This document shows, piece after piece, positions 12,200-20,657 of a stretch of 64,000 nt of DNA (position 1 is its first letter; each line of letters opens with the position of its first letter). The notes under the pieces were generated by a model that was not told where the DNA came from, ran no database searches, and saw nothing but the letters and a program-made list of their open reading frames with translations. Made by a program: the position numbers and the translations under genes. Origin of the DNA: an uncultured Pelagibacteraceae bacterium (GTDB lineage Bacteria > Pseudomonadota > Alphaproteobacteria > Pelagibacterales > Pelagibacteraceae); the NCBI GenBank assembly GCA_902573755.1, contig CACGLD010000001.1:103241-167240 (forward strand). The letters are read 5' to 3'.

Positions 12200-13165
12200 A
12201 TGAATTATAAAATTGATAATCTTCAATATTGTAATTGGTCTAGGAAAATCTTTGAGATCAATAGATCTGCTGGATTAGATGCTGTTCATGTTACCATTGT
12301 CTACCATGAAGATTTTGATGAATTACAACTTGAAATTAAAAAATGGGAAAAATTATTTCATGAAAATTCTGATTTAATTTTTCTTGGTAAGAATTTCCAA
12401 GATATTGAGAAAGCTAATAAAGAAAACAAAACTGCAATATTTTTTGGTTTTCAAAACTGTTCACCAATTGAAGATGACATAAATCTTGTTGAAAAGGTTC
12501 ATCAATTAGGATGCAGATTTATGCAACTTACTTATAATAACCAGTCTTTGCTAGCAACAGGTTGTTATGAAAAAGTAGATAGTGGAGTTACAAATTTTGG
12601 ACGTGAGGTTATAAGAGAGATGAATAGAGTTGGCCTTGTAGTTGATATGTCACATTCTGCAGAAAAAAGTACTATAGATGCAATTGAGTTTAGTCAAAAA
12701 CCAATTGCAATTACTCATGCCAATCCATCTTTTTGGCATCCAGCTAAAAGAAACAAATCCTCAGATTTATTAAAAATTTTAAGTGATAGTGGTGGTATGT
12801 TGGGTTTATCATTATACCCTCATCACTTAAAAGATAACACAAATTGTACTCTAGATAGTTTTTGTGAAATGGTGGCAAAAACATCTGAAATAATGGATGT
12901 AAAAAAAATAGGAATAGGATCAGATCTTTGTTTAGATCACCCAGATACTGTTGTTGAGTGGATGAGAAATGGTTCTTGGTCTAAAAGTAAAAATTATGGT
13001 GAAGGTTCGAAAAATAAACCAGGTTTTCCAAAACAACCTGACTGGTTTCTTGATGCAAGAGGGTTCTCAAATATTGAAAAAGGTCTAAAAAAAGCAGGTT
13101 TTTCAGAAACCGAGACACATGGAATACTTGGAAATAACTGGTACAATTTTTATAAAGCTATTTAA
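12200..13165 (+). CDS. Membrane dipeptidase (peptidase M19 family)
   Basis: MQLTYNN, VVDMSHS, ITHANP; ORF track starts at TTG 12179, ATG at 12200 preferred. Confidence 0.88.
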   Translation: MNYKIDNLQYCNWSRKIFEINRSAGLDAVHVTIVYHEDFDELQLEIKKWEKLFHENSDLIFLGKNFQDIEKANKENKTAIFFGFQNCSPIEDDINLVEKVHQLGCRFMQLTYNNQSLLATGCYEKVDSGVTNFGREVIREMNRVGLVVDMSHSAEKSTIDAIEFSQKPIAITHANPSFWHPAKRNKSSDLLKILSDSGGMLGLSLYPHHLKDNTNCTLDSFCEMVAKTSEIMDVKKIGIGSDLCLDHPDTVVEWMRNGSWSKSKNYGEGSKNKPGFPKQPDWFLDARGFSNIEKGLKKAGFSETETHGILGNNWYNFYKAI

Positions 13166-13167
13166 TT

Positions 13168-14829
13168 ATGAAAGTTGAATTAAGAGACCCAAACAAGATA
13201 ATGAAATTATCAAGGCTAGGATCTTTTCATCAATCAAAATTATCTTTTTTAAGAAGTTTTCTTAATGAATTTAAAGAGTGGGAGTATAAAAGAGATTTAT
13301 TTAATTTAAACGAAAATGGTTTTGGAGAAGCTGTTTATTCATTTAAAAAAAATAAAAGAGTTTATTCTTTAGTTTGTTTTGCAAATGAAATCAAAGATGA
13401 AGAAAGATCAGATAGAGTTATCGCAACAAAATGGGATGCAGCTTTTACATTACATGATGGAGTTCCTACAAAAAAAGATATTGAAAGATTAAAAAATGAA
13501 GTTCCAAAACAAGAAGTTGGTAGACTTTCTTATAAAGAATTAACCTTATCGAGAGCAAACAAATCAGTAAGAATTTATAATCACGTAGTTGAAAGTTTGA
13601 GCAAAGGTCAGCAGCCAGATTTAAACTTATTATCAAAAGTAGGCTATTTATATAGGACTACAGCAGTATATGGCTCTGGTAAGTTTGGTCTAGCAGATCG
13701 ATTTAGAATTAAAAATCGTGAAGAAATTAATGGCCCATTCAGATTAGAAATGATGTTGGTATATTTGGTAAGACAATTTACTTTTGATCAAGTTAATCAT
13801 GTTGCTTATTATAAAAATCCAAAAACAGCCGTTAAGTTAGATGATAATATTTGTAAAAACTTGGGAATAGGTAATTCCACAGGCTTAGGTATGGCTCCAT
13901 TTATAGTCAATCACCCAACTCTATTAAATAATTGGATTTTAAGTAGAGAAAAAGCACTTAAGAAAATTAGAGAAATCAAAGATGTAGAAAGTCAAGATAG
14001 TGATTTGTTTATAGATTGTGTAAAAAAATCTTTAAAAAATATAACAAGCTGGAATACTGATAGTGAATATCAGCAAACAAAAATCACATCATTACTAAAA
14101 GATGTTGAAAAATTTTTAAACTTTATAAACAAAGATTTTAATTTTGAGATCGAATATCCTTTTAACAAAATATATCAATGGCTGGAGGACAATACTTGCG
14201 AGGAATGCATTGAATACATTGTTTCAATAATGATGGAACCCTACAACAATATAGTAAATCCTTTGGTGAAAGAAATGAGTTCAGATGAAGAAAAATATTT
14301 CAATATTCCAACGTATCGAAAAGTTGAAGAATTGCAAAATATTATCGAAAAAAAGTATCCAAACATTTTAGATATTAATTTTGATGAAAAAGAAAATAAT
14401 AAAAACTTTTGGTTTATTTCAAAAAATAAAGAGGAACCTAGATTAGCGGATCGTTTTGAGGAGCATGGATCAGAATTAGAACAGCCGTTAGCAATAGCAA
14501 GAGATATAAAAAAACTTTATGATAAATTATTAGTCTCAAAAAATAGTTTAACTATTGCTGAATTTTTAACATCAAATTCTGAATTAAGACATGTTGTAAG
14601 GAGAGCATTCATTGTAGAAAAATTTCCTTATTCAGAAATACAAGATAATACAATTGGTAAAGATTTAATGCCAATTGATATGCTTAGACTAAAATTGTCT
14701 TTTTTTGGGGCATTAAAATTTGATCCACGATCTGACAAATGGTTAAGAATCTGTATGTTTCAAGGAGCGCCACTTCCAAATGAGCTAAAAAATTATGACG
14801 AGCAGTGGGTATATAAAACCAATATTTAA
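13168..14829 (+). CDS. Uncharacterised 553-aa protein
   Basis: Full-length ORF tightly spaced between dipeptidase and DUF3726-like gene. Confidence 0.75.
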   Translation: MKVELRDPNKIMKLSRLGSFHQSKLSFLRSFLNEFKEWEYKRDLFNLNENGFGEAVYSFKKNKRVYSLVCFANEIKDEERSDRVIATKWDAAFTLHDGVPTKKDIERLKNEVPKQEVGRLSYKELTLSRANKSVRIYNHVVESLSKGQQPDLNLLSKVGYLYRTTAVYGSGKFGLADRFRIKNREEINGPFRLEMMLVYLVRQFTFDQVNHVAYYKNPKTAVKLDDNICKNLGIGNSTGLGMAPFIVNHPTLLNNWILSREKALKKIREIKDVESQDSDLFIDCVKKSLKNITSWNTDSEYQQTKITSLLKDVEKFLNFINKDFNFEIEYPFNKIYQWLEDNTCEECIEYIVSIMMEPYNNIVNPLVKEMSSDEEKYFNIPTYRKVEELQNIIEKKYPNILDINFDEKENNKNFWFISKNKEEPRLADRFEEHGSELEQPLAIARDIKKLYDKLLVSKNSLTIAEFLTSNSELRHVVRRAFIVEKFPYSEIQDNTIGKDLMPIDMLRLKLSFFGALKFDPRSDKWLRICMFQGAPLPNELKNYDEQWVYKTNI

Positions 14830-14831
14830 TA

Positions 14832-15443
14832 ATGAAATCACTGAGTGAAATTGAAACTACTGTTAAAAGAGCTTCAAAGGCGGCAGGATATTCTTGGGGA
14901 GTTTCCGAGGAAACAGGAAAAAGTATAAGATTGTTAGAGCTATTTAGTTTACCGGGTATTAAGCACCTTAATGAATATTTAAATCAAAAAAATAAAAGTA
15001 AATTTGAAAGTTTAAGTTTAATTAGTGAAAATAACTCTTCATTGAAGAATCCTTACTGTCCAATTACTTTAGGTGTTAGTTTTTTAGATCAAATAAATGT
15101 TTTAGAAAATTTAAAAAAAATTGAGTTTAAAAATGTTGCTTATCCAATAATTTTTATTTCCTTCATAAGTCGTTCATCAGAAATTATTGGAAAAAAAATT
15201 AATGTAAAAATAGATGAAAAAAAAATGTTACTAAATCTAAATGTAAATATTTTTTCAAATTTTATTGATCAAGAATTTCCAAAGATAGCGAATACAATTG
15301 AGGTCAATCTACTTGAAAATGAAGATAACTTTACAGACGAAGAATGGAATAATTTATACAAGTTATCTGAAGAGACTTTTGTTGAAGAGAGTGACAGTTT
15401 AAAAGAGGGTGCGGCAGGTGCTGGTTTGACAGATAATGATTGA
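14832..15443 (+). CDS. DUF3726-like protein
   Basis: 203 aa; TVKRASKAAGYSWGVSEETGKSIRLLELFSLPG resembles DUF3726; 2 nt after preceding CDS. Confidence 0.7.
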   Translation: MKSLSEIETTVKRASKAAGYSWGVSEETGKSIRLLELFSLPGIKHLNEYLNQKNKSKFESLSLISENNSSLKNPYCPITLGVSFLDQINVLENLKKIEFKNVAYPIIFISFISRSSEIIGKKINVKIDEKKMLLNLNVNIFSNFIDQEFPKIANTIEVNLLENEDNFTDEEWNNLYKLSEETFVEESDSLKEGAAGAGLTDND

Positions 15444-15603
15444 TAAAATTGATGAAAAAAATCTAAAGGTAGATACTGAAGAATTAAACAATATTTGTGA
15501 TGAATGCAAAGAGGAAGACGAAAGTGTTACTCAAAATTTAATTCTTACCGGGTTTAAATTATGTAAATCTTGTAGAGTATCTAAGACTTTATTTCCACTT
15601 TAA
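15436..15603 (+). CDS. 55-aa mini zinc-ribbon protein (not in ORF track)
   Basis: MIDKIDEKNLKVDTEELNNICDECKEEDESVTQNLILTGFKLCKSCRVSKTLFPL*; two CxxC motifs, overlaps preceding stop by 8 nt. Confidence 0.65.
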   Translation: MIDKIDEKNLKVDTEELNNICDECKEEDESVTQNLILTGFKLCKSCRVSKTLFPL

Positions 15604-16145
15604 CTGATTTGACTTACTGGGAGCATATTCATTCTACTCATTACAAATGAGATAGATAAAAATGCAATAATTAAAAAGGATAAAAGTACAATCCCAAAAG
15701 ATTTAAAATTAGATTTTAAACTTAATATTTGTTTAGTTGAAATTATTAAACCTGCAAAAATCCAGAACTGAGTGAGAAAAATTATTGGTATCATTAAATC
15801 TGGTGTGACCGCAAAAAATCTTAATAAACCAGGGGCATGTGCAAATCCAACAGCTGTTAAAACTTTTTTGAACGAAACTTTAGTTTGCTTATCAGGAAAT
15901 AATTTAACTCCAATTACAAAAATAAAAATTGCCCATATTAGCCAAGTAACTATTGCAGTTAGACCAGACATTGCAATAGCTGTTTTAATAATGGTATTAG
16001 CTGCTACTGCGCCAGCGATACCATCTAGGATCATTATAATACCAGCAAAGTATATTGACGCTTCTCCAAAATTTTTATTATCCGAATAAAGAGTTTTGTC
16101 TAATTTTATTGACTTTAAAATTATATTTAAAAATTCAGCAAACAT
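15600..16145 (-). CDS. Yip1-like multi-TM membrane protein
   Basis: 181 aa, about five hydrophobic segments, Yip1-type pattern. Confidence 0.7.
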   Translation of the reverse strand: MFAEFLNIILKSIKLDKTLYSDNKNFGEASIYFAGIIMILDGIAGAVAANTIIKTAIAMSGLTAIVTWLIWAIFIFVIGVKLFPDKQTKVSFKKVLTAVGFAHAPGLLRFFAVTPDLMIPIIFLTQFWIFAGLIISTKQILSLKSNFKSFGIVLLSFLIIAFLSISFVMSRMNMLPVSQIS

Positions 16146-16255
16146 TAATTTTTTTTATTTTTATTTTTTTGAGCTTTATAAGAAACAATTAATGGAAATA
16201 TTATTAAAGCAATAGCAATGATAATGCAAACTGCTATTAGAAAACTTTTGGTCAT
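16145..16255 (-). CDS. 36-aa single-TM small protein (not in ORF track)
   Basis: MTKSFLIAVCIIIAIALIIFPLIVSYKAQKNKNKKN*; stop overlaps start of the Yip1-like gene by 1 nt (TAATG). Confidence 0.5.
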   Translation of the reverse strand: MTKSFLIAVCIIIAIALIIFPLIVSYKAQKNKNKKN

Positions 16256-16267
16256 TAGAATTGAAAA

Positions 16268-16289
16268 GGGGAGCTGAAATTAGCTCCCC
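16268..16289 (-). terminator. Intrinsic terminator downstream of dmdA
   Basis: GGGGAGCT-GAAATT-AGCTCCCC stem-loop; on minus strand followed by TTTT. Confidence 0.8.
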
Positions 16290-16300
16290 CTTAGTAAATT

Positions 16301-17659
16301 TTAGCCTTTTACAACTTCTCTTGTATTTGCGTTGAAAGACTCTTTGAATGGAATATCCACCACAACAGCATCTACAGGTGTTCCTGGAGTTTCTGAATAT
16401 TGTTCTGGTAGATGAACTTTATATTTAGTTCCCACTTTTCCTTTTGGAAAACCATTTGCATTTAACGTTCCATCGAAAGGAACATATCCCATTGCAATAT
16501 TTGTTTTCTTTTCAGGGTGCCACCATGGTGATGTTAAAAATCCTACTGGATCACCACCACTTTCTGGGGAAACTAACCAAAAGTCAGGTGCATAATTATC
16601 AATAGGTTTACCACCTAATTCCATACCAACTAATTGAAGTTTGTAAGGTTTTTTTCCTGCTTTTAATTCTTCTTTCATTTTTTCTAGTGCAGCCTTACCA
16701 ACATAATCAGCAGTTTTGTTCCATTCTCCTTTTCCAGACAAAGAAACTTGATAACCTAAATTACATTGGAACGGATTGTGTTGCTGATCCATGTCTTGTC
16801 CCCATGAAAGAATACCCGCTTGAATTCTTCTATGGTGAGCAGGAGCAATAACCATCAAGCTATGTTTTTTTCCAGCAGCAAGCACAGCATTCCACATATC
16901 CTCAGCATACAAAGTTGAATTTCTTAAATAAATCTCATAACCAGCTTCACCTGAGAAACCAGACTGAGAAATAACAACATCTCTTCCTCCAACTTTAGCA
17001 GCTGCTAAGCCGTAGAAAGGCATATTATCAAAATCAACTTGATCGCCACATAGATCTTTCATTAATGCTTTTGATTTAGGTCCTTGTATTTGAACTGGAC
17101 TGACATCAATTTCTTCAATAGTACAATTAAATCTTCCATCAGCATTAACACCTTGTAAATACATTCCAATATCAGAGTCTGATAATGAAAACCAAAACTC
17201 ATCATCTGAAATTCTTAAAAGAATTGGATCATTTAAAACTCCACCATAAGCGTTACATAAAATAACGTATCTTGCTCTCATTGGAGAAATTTTTGTTGCA
17301 TCTCTAGTGATTACATAGTCCGTAAATTTTTCTGCATCTGGACCCTTTACTCTTATTTGTCTCTCAACAGCAACGTTCCACATTGTTACGTGGTTTACGA
17401 TCGCATCGTATTCAACCATAGCTCCACCATCTTCAGGTTTTACATAACCTCTTGGATGATAAATTCGATTGTATACAGTTGCTCTCCAACAACCTGCCTG
17501 CATTGATAAATGCCAATAAGGTGATTTTCTTACCCTTGTTGAAATTAGCATTTCAACTTTTGTTGGCCCACTTTGTCTTAAGTTGTATGGTACTTCTCTA
17601 TCTGATTGATCAACAGAAGTAACATGTTTTAGTTTAGTATAGTCAAATTCATTAGACAT
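16301..17659 (-). CDS. dmdA: Dimethylsulfoniopropionate demethylase
   Basis: 452 aa GcvT-fold; SQSGFSGEAGYEIYLR, QAGCWRATVYNRIYHPRGY; close to recognised SAR11 DmdA. Confidence 0.95.
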   Translation of the reverse strand: MSNEFDYTKLKHVTSVDQSDREVPYNLRQSGPTKVEMLISTRVRKSPYWHLSMQAGCWRATVYNRIYHPRGYVKPEDGGAMVEYDAIVNHVTMWNVAVERQIRVKGPDAEKFTDYVITRDATKISPMRARYVILCNAYGGVLNDPILLRISDDEFWFSLSDSDIGMYLQGVNADGRFNCTIEEIDVSPVQIQGPKSKALMKDLCGDQVDFDNMPFYGLAAAKVGGRDVVISQSGFSGEAGYEIYLRNSTLYAEDMWNAVLAAGKKHSLMVIAPAHHRRIQAGILSWGQDMDQQHNPFQCNLGYQVSLSGKGEWNKTADYVGKAALEKMKEELKAGKKPYKLQLVGMELGGKPIDNYAPDFWLVSPESGGDPVGFLTSPWWHPEKKTNIAMGYVPFDGTLNANGFPKGKVGTKYKVHLPEQYSETPGTPVDAVVVDIPFKESFNANTREVVKG

Positions 17660-18380
17660 AACTATTCTCCTTCAACCACTTGTTAGTTTCCTTCAAGCCG
17701 CCGAATGTATAAATGTGGAAGTTATCAGTGTGCGATTTAACTTTCCCAATTAAATCATTAGGGTCTTTAGGTTTCAATAAATCTAATGCCTTAGTAAAAT
17801 TAGATTTAAGAAAGTTTAAGGAATTTTTTGCCCCTACAATATTAGCAAATTTAATTAAGCTAGATATTTTTAATGGCCCAGTAATTCCCACATGCACTGG
17901 TACGCTTTGCTTAGAAATAAAATCTATAATAGGCTGAGGATCAAGTAACCACTGCGTTACAATATAATCAGCATAAGGCTTTTTATCTATCATAGCTTTT
18001 TCTAATTCTGAATCGGATATATCAGGACTCCCCTCGGGATGTCCAGCAATTCCTATTTTCATTTTTTCAAAATAACCTGTCTCTAAAAGTTGAAAGGAAC
18101 TATCAAATTTTCCTGCTGGCTCTCTTCCGCCTCCAATAATCAAGGCTTGCTTTACCCCTCCATCTTTGCATCTAGAAACATAATCTTTAAGTTCGTTTTC
18201 ATCCTGCATTGATCTTGCTGGAAAGTGAGGTACCGGATTAAAACCTTTTTTTACTAGCTCTATGGCTTTTTCAGCTGTCTCTTTATAGTCTCCGCCAGGC
18301 AGCATTGTAATGTAAACGTCACTAACAGCAGGAACTGTTTCGATGTCAGTTTTAGGACCTATTTCCAAAGAAAAATTCAT
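17652..18380 (-). CDS. Methylenetetrahydrofolate reductase family protein
   Basis: 242 aa MetF-like TIM barrel; 8-nt overlap with dmdA. Confidence 0.85.
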   Translation of the reverse strand: MNFSLEIGPKTDIETVPAVSDVYITMLPGGDYKETAEKAIELVKKGFNPVPHFPARSMQDENELKDYVSRCKDGGVKQALIIGGGREPAGKFDSSFQLLETGYFEKMKIGIAGHPEGSPDISDSELEKAMIDKKPYADYIVTQWLLDPQPIIDFISKQSVPVHVGITGPLKISSLIKFANIVGAKNSLNFLKSNFTKALDLLKPKDPNDLIGKVKSHTDNFHIYTFGGLKETNKWLKENSYV

Positions 18381-18438
18381 TTTCTTGGATATTTATTTAT
18401 TTTGAAATATGAGTCTAGAAAATTCGATTGAGGTAAAT

Positions 18439-19326
18439 TTACTTCTTCAGTTGGCCTCTGTGCTTTTGAATTCTTTGTCCGTACTGCTGAGTTACTCTAT
18501 CAAAGATAATTGCTAGAGCCACAATAGCCAAACCATTCATCATTCCAAGGGCTAAATATTGGTTAGAAATGGCCTGTAAAATAGGAACTCCCAATCCTTT
18601 TACTCCTATCATTGAAGCAATTACTACCATTGCTAGAGCCATCATAATTGTCTGATTGATCCCTGCAAAAATGGTTGGTAGAGAAAGTGGTATTTGAACT
18701 GACCTTAATTTTTGCATTGGGGTTGCCCCAAAAGCTTCGCTAGCCTCTAAAGTCTCTTTATCAACTTCTCGAATTCCAAGGTTTGTTAATCTAACTATTG
18801 GAGGTAGAGCATAAATACAAACTGCGAGCAGTCCTGGAACTTTACCAATACCTAGAAGCATAATTATAGGTATAAGATATACAAAACTTGGAATAGTTTG
18901 CATCATATCTAAAACAGGTAAAATTGCTTTTTCTGCTCTTGCAGATTTTGACATGACAATTCCAATTGGAATTCCAACTACAATACAAACTAATGTTGAA
19001 ACAGAAATTATAGCAACTGTAGCCATACAATTTTTCCACATTCCGAAGTAGCCAATTACCAAGAAACAAACCACTGTACCAATAACAAGTTTAACACTTC
19101 TTGATCCAATCCAAGCTAATAAAGCAAATACACCGATTACTAAAGGCCAAGGACTATTTACTAATAATTTTTCTAACCAAATTAAAAAATGTAAAAGTGG
19201 ATCAAAAAAACCTTCAATACCATCACCATACGCTCTAGAAAATTCTTTGAAACTAGAATCAATTCCTTTTTTAAGCTCTCTAAGAGCCGTTCTATCCATT
19301 ACAGGAATTTTATTAAAGAAGTCCAT
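18439..19326 (-). CDS. Glycine betaine/proline-type ABC transporter permease
   Basis: ProW-like; MDFFNKIPVMDRTALRELKKGI, EAFGATPMQKLRSVQIPLSLPTIFAGINQTIM. Confidence 0.93.
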   Translation of the reverse strand: MDFFNKIPVMDRTALRELKKGIDSSFKEFSRAYGDGIEGFFDPLLHFLIWLEKLLVNSPWPLVIGVFALLAWIGSRSVKLVIGTVVCFLVIGYFGMWKNCMATVAIISVSTLVCIVVGIPIGIVMSKSARAEKAILPVLDMMQTIPSFVYLIPIIMLLGIGKVPGLLAVCIYALPPIVRLTNLGIREVDKETLEASEAFGATPMQKLRSVQIPLSLPTIFAGINQTIMMALAMVVIASMIGVKGLGVPILQAISNQYLALGMMNGLAIVALAIIFDRVTQQYGQRIQKHRGQLKK

Positions 19327-19338
19327 AATTTTTATTTA

Positions 19339-19364
19339 ATCAAACCCGCCTAGGCGGGTTTGAT
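19339..19364. repeat. 26-bp perfect palindrome / stem-loop between binding-protein and permease genes
   Basis: ATCAAACCCGCCTAGGCGGGTTTGAT; 12-bp arms. Confidence 0.85.
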
Positions 19365-19375
19365 AATATTTTTAA

Positions 19376-20386
19376 TTAAAGTGCTTTTTTGATTTTTTTT
19401 GCAGCATCACTTGAAACCCATTTACTCCAAACACTTTCTTGTGTTTTTAGGAATTCAATTGCAGCATCAGCACCTTCAGCTTGGTTTTCACCCATCCAAA
19501 CTAACATACCGTTCATAACTGGGCCTGGATACGTTCTTTTCTTAAAGTATTCCATACCAGCGTTTCCAGCTGTTTTTTTGAAATTATCAGTTACGATTGT
19601 GTAAACTTCAGATTTTGTCCATGAAGTTTTTTTAGGGTTAGCACATTCTTGCTCTGGTAAAACAATACAACCATCCCAGTTGTCTTTACCACCCCATTCA
19701 CCCATATCCACAGCTCTCATATCATATTTACCAATAATAGCTGTTGGTGACCAATAATAACCAAACCAGTTTTCTCCTCGCTCAGCAGCTTTAGCAATTG
19801 ATCCGTCAAGTCCTGCAGCAGAACCTGTTTCAACAATAGCCCAACCTTTAGCTTCCATGTCCCAAGCTCTAAAATGGTTTCTGTTACTTAATTCACAGTT
19901 CCAACCTGGAGGACAAATGTGGAAACCACCTTTTGATGGATCCTCTGGGTGAGGAAACAAATCCGGTCTTGCTAAAATAGCTTCAGCAGTTGTTAACTCA
20001 GGATGTTTTTTAAGTGTGTGAGGTAATACCCACCAACCTTCACCCAAACCAGTAATTGGCGCTTTATTAAGTGAGTGCATTTTTCCTTCATCAACAGCTT
20101 TATTCAAAGCGATGATAGCAGCGTTAGCCCAAAACTCAGGAGCAACATCTGGCTCACCTTTTTCTTGCATAGATGTAAACGTAGGCATTGTAGCACCAGG
20201 TACTAATTCTACTGAACATCCATAACCTTCTTCTAATATGATCTTATCAACCTCAGCCATAAAGTTTGCTGAAGCCCAGTTCATATTAGCAATCGTTATA
20301 TTTCCACAAGCTGCATTTGCAACACTTCCAAAAGAAGTAAGACCAAACACAACAGCTAGTGAAAGAAGTATTCTTTTAATCTTCAT
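19376..20386 (-). CDS. Glycine betaine/proline (or DMSP)-type ABC transporter substrate-binding protein
   Basis: Signal peptide MKIKRILLSLAVVFGLTSFGSVANA; OpuAC-like. Internal ATG at 20386 (RBS GGGAGA) preferred to track start 20410. Confidence 0.92.
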   Translation of the reverse strand: MKIKRILLSLAVVFGLTSFGSVANAACGNITIANMNWASANFMAEVDKIILEEGYGCSVELVPGATMPTFTSMQEKGEPDVAPEFWANAAIIALNKAVDEGKMHSLNKAPITGLGEGWWVLPHTLKKHPELTTAEAILARPDLFPHPEDPSKGGFHICPPGWNCELSNRNHFRAWDMEAKGWAIVETGSAAGLDGSIAKAAERGENWFGYYWSPTAIIGKYDMRAVDMGEWGGKDNWDGCIVLPEQECANPKKTSWTKSEVYTIVTDNFKKTAGNAGMEYFKKRTYPGPVMNGMLVWMGENQAEGADAAIEFLKTQESVWSKWVSSDAAKKIKKAL

Positions 20387-20430
20387 TATTTCTCCCAACA
20401 TTTGATTCATTTAAAAGTTAAATTGAACAT

Positions 20431-20625
20431 ATCGAGGCTTATAATGCAAATTTAATTCAACTATTGGTTGCAGTAAAATTGTCTTTAACTGGCCTAAATT
20501 TTTGTTTAGGGTTTTACCATGACTTTTTCTGCAAATTTTTTTTTCAAAGAATTTGTTTATATTTTAAATTGCAAAACTGTTTTTCAACAAATCATAATTA
20601 GAGAAAGATAATTTTAAGCCTCGAT
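20431..20625. promoter_or_regulatory. Pair of 11-nt motifs TAAGCCTCGAT, one in each divergent leader
   Basis: ATCGAGGCTTA at 20431-20441 (sense for the minus-strand gene reads TAAGCCTCGAT) and TAAGCCTCGAT at 20615-20625. Confidence 0.5.
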
Positions 20626-20657
20626 TAATTTTTTAATTAATTAAAAAAAGGAGGTTT

